Below are positions 24,721-34,745 of a DNA stretch of 64,000 bases, one piece after another. The notes under the pieces were generated by a model. It ran no database searches. It worked only from the letters and a program-made list of their open reading frames with translations, and had not been told where the DNA came from. The position numbers were made by a program, and so were the translations under genes. The first letter of the stretch is position 1; every line of letters begins with the position of its first letter. Source of the stretch: Nonlabens antarcticus (GTDB taxonomy: Bacteria; Bacteroidota; Bacteroidia; Flavobacteriales; Flavobacteriaceae); NCBI RefSeq assembly GCF_015356755.1, contig NZ_JADFCO010000066.1, positions 310,001 through 374,000 of the forward strand, in the 5' to 3' direction.

Positions 24721-27132
24721 TTATTCGGTCTTCAAACTATTTATAGGATTTGCCATTGCTGCTTTGATGGCTTGAAAGCTTACCGAAAGCAGCGCTATCG
24801 ATAAAGCGGCCAGACCTGCAATCGCAAAAACCCACCAGCTCAATGTGGTCTTATAAGCAAACTCCTGCAACCATTGCGTCATGATATACCATGATATAGG
24901 CACGGCGACCAAAAATGCAATGATCACCAACTTTAAAAAATCTTTATTGAGTAACGTCAAGATCTGTAGAACACTAGCGCCACTTACCTTGCGGATTCCG
25001 ATTTCCTTTTTGCGCTGTAAAATGGTATATGAAGTCAGGCCAAATAATCCCAGTCCAGCAATAAAAATAGCAAGTCCCGTAAAGAGTTGAAACGCCTGGC
25101 CAAACTGCTTATCCTCCCGATACTGCGCTTCAAACTTTTGGTCTAGGAACGTATATTTCAACGTGCTGTTTGGAAAAATTTCCTTCCATTTTGAACTTAG
25201 CTCATCCAGATGTTGCTCCATACCAGTGATGGAGGTATTTGTATCATCAAACTTCACTAGAATAGTTTTCATTCCCTTATAGGAGCTTATGATGAGTGGC
25301 GCAATTTGCTCTTTGAGTCCAAAATGGTGGTAATCTTCCATCACGCCAGAAATCGTGGAGGTACTCCCCCAGAATTTTACACTTTTACCAATGATCTCCT
25401 GAGCATTTTGATAACCCATAATTCTTGCAAAAGTCTCATTGATCACGATGTCTTCACGTTCTTCTGTATTTTTGAAAAAGGGCTTTCCTGCCAGAATTTT
25501 TATATCGAGCAGGTCAAAATATTCTGGTTGTGCACCATAGATGTAAAATAGTTGTTGTGGGCGCTCGATACCATCGGGATAAATGATGCCAACTGTAGAG
25601 GATAGGTTGTCATAACCGTCACCAGGATAGGTTCTTGTACGACTCACATTTTTAACAAATGGCAATTGTAGCAGCTCCGCCTGAAGAACATCCGCTTTTT
25701 GAATGATAAGCGAGTCCCGAACATTTCCCAGCAATTCGCTTTTCAATGCAACAACATTGGAAAGTTCTGCACCTATGGGTTGTTCTCGCAAATAATCGAT
25801 TTGCTTACTAACTACTAAGGTACCGATGATCAGAATTGCAGTTGCCATAAACTGGACTGTTATCAAGACTTTTCTTATTCCTATACCACCTTTAGCTACT
25901 CGTATTTTTCCCTTGAGTGCGCGCAAGGGAGAAAACCCGCTTATCACTACAGCAGGATAAATGCCGGAGAGTAAGGTTCCCGCTAGAATGAATAATAAAA
26001 AGGGTATGATGGTGGAAAAGTTGGACAGACCTAGAATTAGTTCTTTACCGACAAACTGGTTGAAAAGTGGCAGTAATAAAAAAACCATTCCTAATCCCAC
26101 CAAAATGGCAAATACATTGAGCAACAAAGATTCACCAAAGGATTGAAAGATCAACTGATAACGGTGTGCTCCAGCGACTTTTCTTATCCCAACCTCACGG
26201 GAACGTTCTAGGGATTTGGCTGTGGCGAGATTGACATAATTGAGCCAAGAAAGCACTAAAATAATAAATGCTATGGCAGATAGAAAACGTATGCGGCTAA
26301 TGCTACCATTAGCCTCTGCTTCGTAAGGTTTGTTTGAATATAGATGGATATCTGTAAGCGCTTCAATATTGTGTCGCTCGTCGGGATCATCCTCAAAATC
26401 GGTATTTTTTATTTTCTCCCGTAACGCAGCGACATCAACATTGGGATCAAGTTTTATGTAGGTAAAAAAATTATTTGCCCTCCAGTTGGGCTCTTCATTG
26501 CCAAACTTTGACGCCCAGGTATTCATAGTAGAAAATGAAATAAAATAGGTGGTTTTAAAATGCGTATTATCTGCAATATCATTGACCAGACCTACCACTT
26601 CTAGCGTTGCCTCACTACCGTCATAAACGGAAATACGCTTGCCTATGGCTTGTTGGTCACCAAAAATTTTATCGGCCAGACTTTGAGTTAGGATTATGGT
26701 ATTGGGCTTTTCAAAATCGGTTAGGTTTCCAGCGATTAATGAGGTATTGAAAATATCAAAATAAGTGGCGTCTGCCAGCGCGCCATTATGCTGCTCCATA
26801 ACCTTCTCGCCATGGACAAAGGTTACTTTATCTAAACGAAACAAACGTACCTGTTCTATAATCTCTGGAAATTCTTTTTTAAAGGTCGGGCCGGAGAGGT
26901 TATAGGTTTGGGCATCACCAGGACTAAAAGTATCTCCTATTTTGTAGTCCATAAAAATGCGATATACTTGAGAAGAACCGTCAAAATGGTCATAACTGCG
27001 CTCATAACTCACGTATAGCGAGATAATCACAAAGGCAGCGATTCCCAATGCTAATCCCATGATGTTGAGTATAGAATACAACTTATTCTTCATCAGGTAA
27101 CGAAGCGCTATTTTAAAGTTGTTTTTGAACAT
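24721..27132 (-). CDS. ABC transporter permease E (MacB/FtsX type)
   Basis: 803 residues from the ATG at 27132, which gives the family N-terminus MFKNNFKIALRYLMKNKLYS. An in-frame ATG 66 bases upstream would add 22 residues with no family match. The periplasmic domain contains LTDIHLYSNKPY. FtsX-1 has RSREVGIRKVAGAHR, FtsX-2 has RKKEIGIRKVSGASV, and the C-terminus is NPINSLKTE. It has eight predicted helices. It is in the middle of the permease series, preceded and followed by palindrome copies. Confidence 0.92.
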   Translation of the reverse strand: MFKNNFKIALRYLMKNKLYSILNIMGLALGIAAFVIISLYVSYERSYDHFDGSSQVYRIFMDYKIGDTFSPGDAQTYNLSGPTFKKEFPEIIEQVRLFRLDKVTFVHGEKVMEQHNGALADATYFDIFNTSLIAGNLTDFEKPNTIILTQSLADKIFGDQQAIGKRISVYDGSEATLEVVGLVNDIADNTHFKTTYFISFSTMNTWASKFGNEEPNWRANNFFTYIKLDPNVDVAALREKIKNTDFEDDPDERHNIEALTDIHLYSNKPYEAEANGSISRIRFLSAIAFIILVLSWLNYVNLATAKSLERSREVGIRKVAGAHRYQLIFQSFGESLLLNVFAILVGLGMVFLLLPLFNQFVGKELILGLSNFSTIIPFLLFILAGTLLSGIYPAVVISGFSPLRALKGKIRVAKGGIGIRKVLITVQFMATAILIIGTLVVSKQIDYLREQPIGAELSNVVALKSELLGNVRDSLIIQKADVLQAELLQLPFVKNVSRTRTYPGDGYDNLSSTVGIIYPDGIERPQQLFYIYGAQPEYFDLLDIKILAGKPFFKNTEEREDIVINETFARIMGYQNAQEIIGKSVKFWGSTSTISGVMEDYHHFGLKEQIAPLIISSYKGMKTILVKFDDTNTSITGMEQHLDELSSKWKEIFPNSTLKYTFLDQKFEAQYREDKQFGQAFQLFTGLAIFIAGLGLFGLTSYTILQRKKEIGIRKVSGASVLQILTLLNKDFLKLVIIAFLVAVPISWYIMTQWLQEFAYKTTLSWWVFAIAGLAALSIALLSVSFQAIKAAMANPINSLKTE

Positions 27133-27209
27133 GGTTTCTTTGGTTAGGTTATCAATTTTATTGAGGTTGCTTTCGAACCCCATTGAGTGCGGTATCAACT
27201 TCCTTTAGA

Positions 27210-27227
27210 TCGCTTTCGCGAAAGCGA
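27210..27227. repeat. Palindrome copy, 18 bp
   Basis: Perfect TCGCTTTCGCGAAAGCGA between permeases D and E. Confidence 0.95.
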
Positions 27228-27332
27228 AAACATCTCAAATCTTTCATTTACCTTCTAGCTTTTCGTCTCTTTTGCTAAACTCTTTCTTCTTTCCTTTCTA
27301 TTCTATTTCCAGAGTGCTACTCGTCTTTTAAA

Positions 27333-29750
27333 TCACTCCGTTTTCAAACTATCCACAGGATTTGCAACCGCCGCCGCAATAGTTCGCACGCTGATGGTTA
27401 GAATGGCGATGAATAAAGCTATTAAACCCGCAGCGCCAAAAATCCAAATACTCAAATCAATGCGATACGTATAGCCTTGCAGCCATTGGTTTGCAAAGTA
27501 GTAGGCGAGTGGTGCTGCGATAACAAAGGCTATGGCCACCAGTTTTAAAAAGTCCTTAGTCAATAAAACCGTGATGGTAGAAATACTCGCACCCACCACC
27601 TTGCGGATTCCTATTTCCTTCCTGCGCTGCGCCACTACTAATAATGAAATGGCAAACAGACCTATACAACTAAGAACGATTGCGAGGACAGAACCACTGG
27701 AAATCATCGTGGTCATATACCGTTCTTTCATAAGCGTGCGATCAATATTTTCATCCAGAAAGGAACCTATAAACTCATGGTCTGGCTCAATGGTTTCCCA
27801 GGCAGATTTTACGGTATTATAAGATGCCTGTAAATTCCCTGGAGCTACTTTTATATAAGCATATCTCATAATGGCATCGTTATTCATAAACAAGGTAAGA
27901 GGTTCAATGGATTGATTTAAATCCTGAAAGTTGTAATCCTTAACGACCCCTATAACATTGAATTTTGCCACATCCAGATCTACCACAATATCCAGCGGAT
28001 TCTCCACATCAAACTGTTTGGCCATGCTTTCATTTATGACTACAGACAGGCTGTCTGCTGCATATGCCCGATTGTGGGTACGTCCGGCAACTAAGTGAAT
28101 ATCCAGCGTTTCTGGGTAATCAAAATCTACACTTAGCATATTTGTTTTTACCTCGCGGCCTTCATATTCAAAGCCCAAAACACTGGTGGATCGGGAACGG
28201 TCCTTGCCCATCCCCAATATATTATTTGCAGCGGTAATGCTCAGGATATTTGGTTTACTGGACAACTCATCCCTCAATAATTGCATCAATTTTTCAGGAT
28301 CCTTGGTGCTTTTTAAGGGTACAGCGATAACTTGGTCTTTATTAAATCCTAAATCCTTAGACCTCAAATAATCTAACTGATTCCATAAAACAAGCGTACC
28401 ACTGATCAAAACAATGGCAATAGAAAACTGAACGATCATCAACACATCCCGTACATAGTTTTTTCCCGTAACCTGCAATTTTCCCTTTAACGCCTGTAGC
28501 GTTTCCAGCCTGCTCATCAATAGCGCTGGGTAGCCGCCGGCAACAAGCGTGATGATTAAAAAGCTAGCGACGGCAGCAACAATAATCGCAGGGTTTGCAA
28601 AGGCACTAAAGGTAGCTTTAGTGCGGAATAATTCCTGGAAAGAGGGGAGCAGTAGTAGCGCGATGCCGTAAGCGAATAGCAATGATCCTACAAAAACGAG
28701 CATGCTCTCACCCCAAAACTGAAAGAACAACTGCTTCTTACTGGCGCCTAACGTTTTACGCATTCCTATTTCCTTCAAACGCTTCGTTCCCTTACCGATG
28801 CTCATGTTGATAAAATTCACGCTGGCGATAAAGATGATGAGTAAAGCAATCCCTAAAATCAGATAGTGCATGGTCTTGTCAACTTCTAGAATCCCGTTGG
28901 AGATACTGGTAAAATTGATATCGGTGAGGGGTAATAATTTGATTTGTTGGTACAGCCCGTCTGCATTAGGCTGCGCACCATCGCGTTTTGCATCGTTAAT
29001 GTCACCTCCATAATGCAGCGACGTAAATGCGATTGTGGACTTCTCAAAGGCTTCTGGATTGATTCCATTTTCTAATTGGATATACACCTCGTGGTTGTGG
29101 CGGTCCCATCGGTCCAGGTTGTCACCATAAACACGATTGGGCAAATTCTTAAAATTGAAGACTACGTCAAACGCCATACTGCTATTGTCTGGAAAATCCT
29201 TTACCACAGCGGTTATCGTGACGGGCGATTGCTCACCATCCTGGAGCAATACAAAGGTTTTTCCGACTGGATTTTCTTCTCCGTAAAAGCGTTTTGCAGC
29301 GTGCTCAGTAATAACAGCAGCATTTTTATCCTGAAGAATTTTATCGCGGCTTCCCTTTACCACTGGAAAAGAGAACATCTTAAAGAAATCCCGATCTGCC
29401 CAGGTGGCACTTATGCTAAAACTCTTATCGTCCAGGATGATGGATGATCCTCCCGTCATAATTCGTGTGATGTTTTCAATTCCAGGAACTTCTGCGCGCA
29501 AAGCGTCTGCAAACGGTACTGGATTTGAGATGCTGGATTCCATGCCCTGTGGTGTTTCAGAGTTTGTGTATACCTGATAGATCGAACTATTGTTCTCGTG
29601 AAATTTATCGTAGGATAATTCGAACAGGGCATAGGTGCACAATAGGAATGCGACACTAAACGCAGCGGTTAATCCTACCACATTCAAAGCGGTGAATGTG
29701 CGCTCCTTCCATAAATTCCTGAAGGCTAGCTTTAAATAATTCCTGATCAT
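27333..29750 (-). CDS. ABC transporter permease D (MacB/FtsX type)
   Basis: 805 residues with the double-FtsX layout. The N-terminus is MIRNYLKLAFRNLWKERTFT, followed by the first helix. The periplasmic domain replaces the usual DIHLYS with LTDINFTSISNG. FtsX-1 has RLKEIGMRKTLGASK, FtsX-2 has RRKEIGIRKVVGASI and the C-terminus is NPVDSLKTE. The sequence differs from its neighbours over most of the periplasmic regions, so its ligand is probably different. It is an interior gene of the series. Confidence 0.92.
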   Translation of the reverse strand: MIRNYLKLAFRNLWKERTFTALNVVGLTAAFSVAFLLCTYALFELSYDKFHENNSSIYQVYTNSETPQGMESSISNPVPFADALRAEVPGIENITRIMTGGSSIILDDKSFSISATWADRDFFKMFSFPVVKGSRDKILQDKNAAVITEHAAKRFYGEENPVGKTFVLLQDGEQSPVTITAVVKDFPDNSSMAFDVVFNFKNLPNRVYGDNLDRWDRHNHEVYIQLENGINPEAFEKSTIAFTSLHYGGDINDAKRDGAQPNADGLYQQIKLLPLTDINFTSISNGILEVDKTMHYLILGIALLIIFIASVNFINMSIGKGTKRLKEIGMRKTLGASKKQLFFQFWGESMLVFVGSLLFAYGIALLLLPSFQELFRTKATFSAFANPAIIVAAVASFLIITLVAGGYPALLMSRLETLQALKGKLQVTGKNYVRDVLMIVQFSIAIVLISGTLVLWNQLDYLRSKDLGFNKDQVIAVPLKSTKDPEKLMQLLRDELSSKPNILSITAANNILGMGKDRSRSTSVLGFEYEGREVKTNMLSVDFDYPETLDIHLVAGRTHNRAYAADSLSVVINESMAKQFDVENPLDIVVDLDVAKFNVIGVVKDYNFQDLNQSIEPLTLFMNNDAIMRYAYIKVAPGNLQASYNTVKSAWETIEPDHEFIGSFLDENIDRTLMKERYMTTMISSGSVLAIVLSCIGLFAISLLVVAQRRKEIGIRKVVGASISTITVLLTKDFLKLVAIAFVIAAPLAYYFANQWLQGYTYRIDLSIWIFGAAGLIALFIAILTISVRTIAAAVANPVDSLKTE

Positions 29751-29780
29751 GATGGTTGTTTTAAGGTGTTAGTTTTATAC

Positions 29781-29796
29781 CGCTTTCGCGAAAGCG
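29781..29796. repeat. CGCTTTCGCGAAAGCG palindrome
   Basis: A perfect copy between permeases C and D. Confidence 0.95.
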
Positions 29797-29819
29797 AAAA
29801 TGTTATAATACCAATGCTA

Positions 29820-32183
29820 CTATTCGGTTTTTAAACTATTTACAGGATTTGCAATTGCAGCCTTGACCGCCTGGAAACTCACGGTCAGTAGTGCAATCGC
29901 AAGGGCAATAACCGCTGCAAATAAAAATATCCAGAAATTAAACTCAATACGATATGCATAATCCTGAAGCCAATTATCCATCAAGAAATAACCTACTGGT
30001 ATCGCAATAATTACAGAAATCAATACCAGTTTTAGAAAATCTCGAGATAAAAGTTTAACGATGTTTGTCACACTGGAGCCCAGCACTTTGCGCACACCTA
30101 TTTCCTTGCGACGCTGCTCTGCAGTGTAAGCTGATAACCCGAACAGCCCTAAACAGGAAATAATTACCGCAATAAGCGCAAAAATCTGGGAGAGTTTACC
30201 TACCAAGTTTTCGCTCTTGAATTGCGCGTCAAAACCAGCATCTACAAACTCGTATTCTAACGGGAAAGCTGGATTGTATTTTGTTAAGGTCTGTTCGATC
30301 TGGTGTAATGCAGCTGTTACATCTGCTTCTCGAGGAAATCGCAGGTAAAGAAACCGTGCCTGATCTGGAGCATTTAGAAACAATACGGGATCGCTGGTGC
30401 CGTACATATCACCATAGAGGTAATCTTCTGCAACGGCTATTACCGTAAAGTCGTCTCCCCAACGATTGATTTTTTTGCCTACGGCGCTGCCTTCACCCAT
30501 AAGCCTTGCAAAGGTCTCACTAATGATGGCGCTGGTGCTATCTTTAGCAATGTCAGTACTGAACGGCCTTCCATCTATAAGTTTTATTCCTACAGTTTGA
30601 AAAAAATCATTACTCACATGGCGATAGCTGACTAAAATATTTTCAGTATCGTTTCCACCTTGCCAGGTTAACCCAGATCCATTATTCCCGCCATTCAGGA
30701 TTTGGGAATCACATAAGGCGATGTTCTTTATCTGGTTACCAGCCAATAATTCCTGCTGGATAGGTTCAAAATTTTTGACAATATCGCCATTCACGGGAAC
30801 TCGTAAGAGGTTTTCCTTGTTATAACCTAAGTCGCGGCCTTTCACATATTGTATCTGCTCATAAACCGTAAACGTGCAAATAATAAACACGATGGAAATA
30901 GCAAACTGACCTATTACCAGTCCCTTTCTAATAAAACTGGCACTTCCAGATGTCGTTCGAACCCCCTTTAATACATCCACGGGCTTGAAGGAAGATAAAT
31001 AAAAGGCGGGATACAGTCCCGCAAGAATCCCTAAACCTAGCGTTATGACGACCAGGCCTATAATATGCATAGGGTTGTCCCAACCTATAGTCAACTGTTT
31101 TTCAATCAATGTGTTGTAGAAAGGTAAAAGAATGGTGATAAATGCAATGCTAAATAATGACGCGATCGCGGTCGTCATTACCGCTTCTGTAATGAATTGA
31201 TTTATCAGGCTTCTTTTGTCAGATCCCAAAGCTTTTCTAACGCCTACTTCATTGGCTCTTTTTTCACTGCGAGCCGTGGATAGATTCATGAAATTAATAC
31301 ATGCAATCAATAATATGAAAAGCGCAACAACGGTGAATAGCCTCACGTAAAGAATACGGCCACCGGCCGGCTCCCCATTTTCATAGCTCTCTGTGCCGCG
31401 CAAGTGCCAGTCTTTCATGGCGTGCAAGAAGAAAACGGAGTCGTCCTCCCCAAATTTATTCATTACAAAATCACGCACGCCCTGATCCACTGTTTCAAAA
31501 TCTGAATTGGGAGCTAATTTTACAAAGGTGTTGGCAAAGTTGGCACCATATTCCTTCGTCCATGGATTATCCACTTCAAAGTTTCTAAAGGGCAGCAAAC
31601 AATCGAAATCATAGGTGACGTTAGGAGGAAGATCTGCTACAACACCAGTGATTTTAAAGATTTCTTGATTGTTGAGTTTGATGCTTTCACCTAGTACATG
31701 AACATCCTCCCCAAAAAGCTGATCTGCCATGGTTCTGGTAATCACAATAGATTTAATGTCTTTTAATGCCGTGCTGGCATCACCTTCTAGAAAGTCAAAT
31801 TTGAAAATGTTTAAATACTCTGGATCCACATAAGAACCCGTTTTATTAATTGATTTATCATTAGCATTAAGCAGGAACCCGCTTTCTCGCACACGAGATG
31901 TAAAATCGATTCCCGGAACGTTTCTTTTAAGATCTGCGGCAAGTGGTCCAGGTGTCGCCTGTTTAAAAGTTCTCCATTCCCCATCATATTCTTGATTGCT
32001 GGGAACCTCATAAATTAATTCAGAGTCGGCAAAATAGGTGTTGTAGTTCAGCTCGTCTTCCACCCATAGAAAGATCAAGGCCGCACAAGTTATCCCTATC
32101 GCAAGACCGAAAATATTCAGTGCGCTATATCCCTTGCTTTTCCAAAGGTTTCTCCAGGCTATTTTAATATAATTTCTGATCAT
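29820..32183 (-). CDS. ABC transporter permease C (MacB/FtsX type)
   Basis: 787 residues, the shortest of the seven. The N-terminus is MIRNYIKIAWRNLWKSKGYS. The first periplasmic domain has MKDWHLRGTESYENGEPAGG in place of the DIHLYS motif. FtsX-1 has RANEVGVRKALGSDK, FtsX-2 has RRKEIGVRKVLGSSV, and the C-terminus is NPVNSLKTE. Eight hydrophobic helices are in the expected places. The DWHLRG variant marks a different subfamily from A, E and G, which keep DIHLYS. Confidence 0.92.
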   Translation of the reverse strand: MIRNYIKIAWRNLWKSKGYSALNIFGLAIGITCAALIFLWVEDELNYNTYFADSELIYEVPSNQEYDGEWRTFKQATPGPLAADLKRNVPGIDFTSRVRESGFLLNANDKSINKTGSYVDPEYLNIFKFDFLEGDASTALKDIKSIVITRTMADQLFGEDVHVLGESIKLNNQEIFKITGVVADLPPNVTYDFDCLLPFRNFEVDNPWTKEYGANFANTFVKLAPNSDFETVDQGVRDFVMNKFGEDDSVFFLHAMKDWHLRGTESYENGEPAGGRILYVRLFTVVALFILLIACINFMNLSTARSEKRANEVGVRKALGSDKRSLINQFITEAVMTTAIASLFSIAFITILLPFYNTLIEKQLTIGWDNPMHIIGLVVITLGLGILAGLYPAFYLSSFKPVDVLKGVRTTSGSASFIRKGLVIGQFAISIVFIICTFTVYEQIQYVKGRDLGYNKENLLRVPVNGDIVKNFEPIQQELLAGNQIKNIALCDSQILNGGNNGSGLTWQGGNDTENILVSYRHVSNDFFQTVGIKLIDGRPFSTDIAKDSTSAIISETFARLMGEGSAVGKKINRWGDDFTVIAVAEDYLYGDMYGTSDPVLFLNAPDQARFLYLRFPREADVTAALHQIEQTLTKYNPAFPLEYEFVDAGFDAQFKSENLVGKLSQIFALIAVIISCLGLFGLSAYTAEQRRKEIGVRKVLGSSVTNIVKLLSRDFLKLVLISVIIAIPVGYFLMDNWLQDYAYRIEFNFWIFLFAAVIALAIALLTVSFQAVKAAIANPVNSLKTE

Positions 32184-32232
32184 GATTTATAATTTTTTGG
32201 CGGTATTGTTGCCTTTATATTTAATAGAGTCC

Positions 32233-32246
32233 GCTTTCGCGAAAGC
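32233..32246. repeat. GCTTTCGCGAAAGC palindrome
   Basis: A perfect 14-bp copy between permeases B and C. Confidence 0.95.
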
Positions 32247-32267
32247 TTAATGAAACCCATAACTGTT

Positions 32268-34697
32268 TTACGCATCAATTTTTAAACTATCTACCGGATT
32301 TGCAATGGCCGCTTTTATGGTTTGAACCGCAATGGTTAAAAGAGCAACTATTAAGGTGATCGCTGCCGCAGCTACAAAAACCCACCAGGAAACGCTTGTG
32401 CGATAAGCAAAACCTAGAAGCCATTCATTTACAAAATAGTACGAAATAGGAGCTCCTATAAGAGCTGCAATACCTATCAGTTTTATAAAATCTTTAGAGA
32501 ATAGCAATACGATATTGCTCACTGAAGCACCCAGAACTTTGCGTATTCCTATTTCCTTCATGCGCAAGGCGGTGGCCTGTGCGATTAATCCTAAAATCCC
32601 TAAAGCCGCCAGTAACATGCTCAGTCCGCTAAAAAAGCTGAAAAACTGTTGCAATCTGGTTTCCTTGAGATATTGCCTTTGCACGGTTTCATCAACCCAA
32701 TTCAAATCCAATAGTTTAACTGGATATATTTCCTTCCAAAGTGTCTGTAATTGTGGTAGTGCCTGCTGAATTGCTTCTGGATCCAAACGAATCAACATAC
32801 CGCCATACTGCGGATTAGATTCTGCTATGATAACAGTGGGCGACATGGATTGACGTAAAGATTCGTTATGAAAATCTTTTAGAATACCGATTGGATTAGT
32901 TTCAACACTATGAATAGGAGTGTTCAGGTTTTTAATATCTAAAGCCTTTGAGGTATATTCCGAAATTAAAGATGATTGCAGGTTGATCTCCTGTTCATCA
33001 TCATCAAAAACGATTTCACTTTCTGATGCTGGAGTATCTGTCGATATCTCTTTATTAAAAAGACGGCCTGTCTTCAATTTTAGTCCTAATGTAACGGGTA
33101 GATCTGCATCACCTCTTATAAAATCTACTTCCAAAAACTGATCTTTGTTAAATGGATCCTCTGCTTTTTTTGTCATGTAAGTAGAGCTAGTTCCAGGTAA
33201 AAATGAGGTGATGCTGGCATTTGTAATTCCAGGAATCCTGAGCAACCTGTCTTTAAATGTATCTGCCTTATTATCCCAAGAAATATTAGAAACGGCCAAG
33301 AGGTTTTCGGTATTATAACCCAGATCTTTATTCTTCATAAAGCTCACCTGATTGTCCACCACAATCAGGGCAATCAAAACCACCGTGGAGATGGCAAATT
33401 GGAACGTGACCAGTCCTTTCTGAACAATAGACTGAAAGTTTGCGCCAGATGTTTTCAAAGACCCCTTTAAACTTGCTGCCGCCTTAAGTTTAGACATTAA
33501 CAACGCAGGATATAAGCCTACAAAAATGCTGACTAATAACACGACCCCATATCCCATTGCTAATAATTGCAGGTCACTCGCAAATGTTTGTTGTAGTTCA
33601 TGACCTATAAAAGACTCCAATAGCGGTAACGTGAGGTAATAGACGATGGTTGCCATGATGGTTGATATAGCAAAGTATAGGATAGCTTCCACTAAAAATT
33701 GTCTGATAATAGCTCGGTTTCCAGCTCCCAATATTTTGCGAACACCTACTTCTTTAATGCGTTGCATACTGCGGGATGCGCTTAGGTTGATAAAGTTGAT
33801 GCATGCAATGATTAACAATAAGATAGAGATACCTGAAAGGATAAATATCGTGTTATAATCTCCCTGAACTTCTTGTGCGGTTTCAAAATCTGAATGCAGA
33901 TAGACATCTTCAATGGGTTGAAAATCATATTCCCACGCTCTTTCGGTTGCTATAAAATCTTTGTACCAAGCATTTACTTTTTTTGTCAAAGCTGTAATGT
34001 CCGTTCCAGCTTTGGTAGTCATATAATATTGTCGGGTTGTACCGTATTGTTCCTTGACCAGTTGTTCTACTCTGGATTTTTTTATGACAATGGCCTGCGC
34101 TCTTAAATGAGTGTTAGCGGGTATATCTTCAATTATTCCCGTGATCAAATATTCATCAGGAGTAGCACCGTAAGTAGGCGCATCATTAATAATTATCCCA
34201 ACGGGATCACTATTTGGAAAATAGGTGTCTTTAAAAGTTTTGGTAATGACAAGATTCGTCGTTCCCTCGACAAAATTTTGCGGACTTCCTTGTAGAATGT
34301 TAAAATCAAGCACATCCCAAATCTTGATGCTTGTATCTAAAATGGTTGTAGAAGTGGTATCATCATTTTCTTTACTGATTTTAAAATTGGTCGTGCCGGA
34401 ACGAAGATTAACAACTGTTTTAATCTCTGGAAAATTTTCTGGAAGTGCATATTCCAATCCAGCAAAAGAAGACGCCATTTTATCGCCAGAGCCTCCATTT
34501 GTGGGTCTTATGCTAAGCAAACGATAAATATTGTCCTTATTTTTCCAGTGGCTATCATATGATAAATCATCGACAACGACAGTTGCAACGCTCAAACAGG
34601 CGCAAAGTCCCACAGATAGTCCTAAAATATTGATTACCGAGAAAAGTTTGTTTTTTCTCAAAGCTCTCCAAGCCATTTTTATATCGTTTCTTATCAT
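32268..34697 (-). CDS. ABC transporter permease B (MacB/FtsX type)
   Basis: 809 residues. The N-terminus is MIRNDIKMAWRALRKNKLFS. The periplasmic domain has IEDVYLHSDFETAQ where others have DIHLYS. FtsX-1 has RIKEVGVRKILGAGN, FtsX-2 has RMKEIGIRKVLGASV, and the C-terminus NPVDSLKIDA carries two extra residues. The second periplasmic domain contains an acidic stretch (VFDDDEQEIN) not seen in the others, which may reflect a cation- or peptide-binding feature or simply drift. Confidence 0.92.
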   Translation of the reverse strand: MIRNDIKMAWRALRKNKLFSVINILGLSVGLCACLSVATVVVDDLSYDSHWKNKDNIYRLLSIRPTNGGSGDKMASSFAGLEYALPENFPEIKTVVNLRSGTTNFKISKENDDTTSTTILDTSIKIWDVLDFNILQGSPQNFVEGTTNLVITKTFKDTYFPNSDPVGIIINDAPTYGATPDEYLITGIIEDIPANTHLRAQAIVIKKSRVEQLVKEQYGTTRQYYMTTKAGTDITALTKKVNAWYKDFIATERAWEYDFQPIEDVYLHSDFETAQEVQGDYNTIFILSGISILLLIIACINFINLSASRSMQRIKEVGVRKILGAGNRAIIRQFLVEAILYFAISTIMATIVYYLTLPLLESFIGHELQQTFASDLQLLAMGYGVVLLVSIFVGLYPALLMSKLKAAASLKGSLKTSGANFQSIVQKGLVTFQFAISTVVLIALIVVDNQVSFMKNKDLGYNTENLLAVSNISWDNKADTFKDRLLRIPGITNASITSFLPGTSSTYMTKKAEDPFNKDQFLEVDFIRGDADLPVTLGLKLKTGRLFNKEISTDTPASESEIVFDDDEQEINLQSSLISEYTSKALDIKNLNTPIHSVETNPIGILKDFHNESLRQSMSPTVIIAESNPQYGGMLIRLDPEAIQQALPQLQTLWKEIYPVKLLDLNWVDETVQRQYLKETRLQQFFSFFSGLSMLLAALGILGLIAQATALRMKEIGIRKVLGASVSNIVLLFSKDFIKLIGIAALIGAPISYYFVNEWLLGFAYRTSVSWWVFVAAAAITLIVALLTIAVQTIKAAIANPVDSLKIDA

Positions 34698-34726
34698 CTT
34701 CTATGTTATAATACTGGTAATTATTC

Positions 34727-34742
34727 CGCTTTCGCGAAAGCG
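34727..34742. repeat. CGCTTTCGCGAAAGCG palindrome
   Basis: A perfect copy three bases beyond the stop codon of permease A. Confidence 0.95.
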
Positions 34743-34745
34743 AAA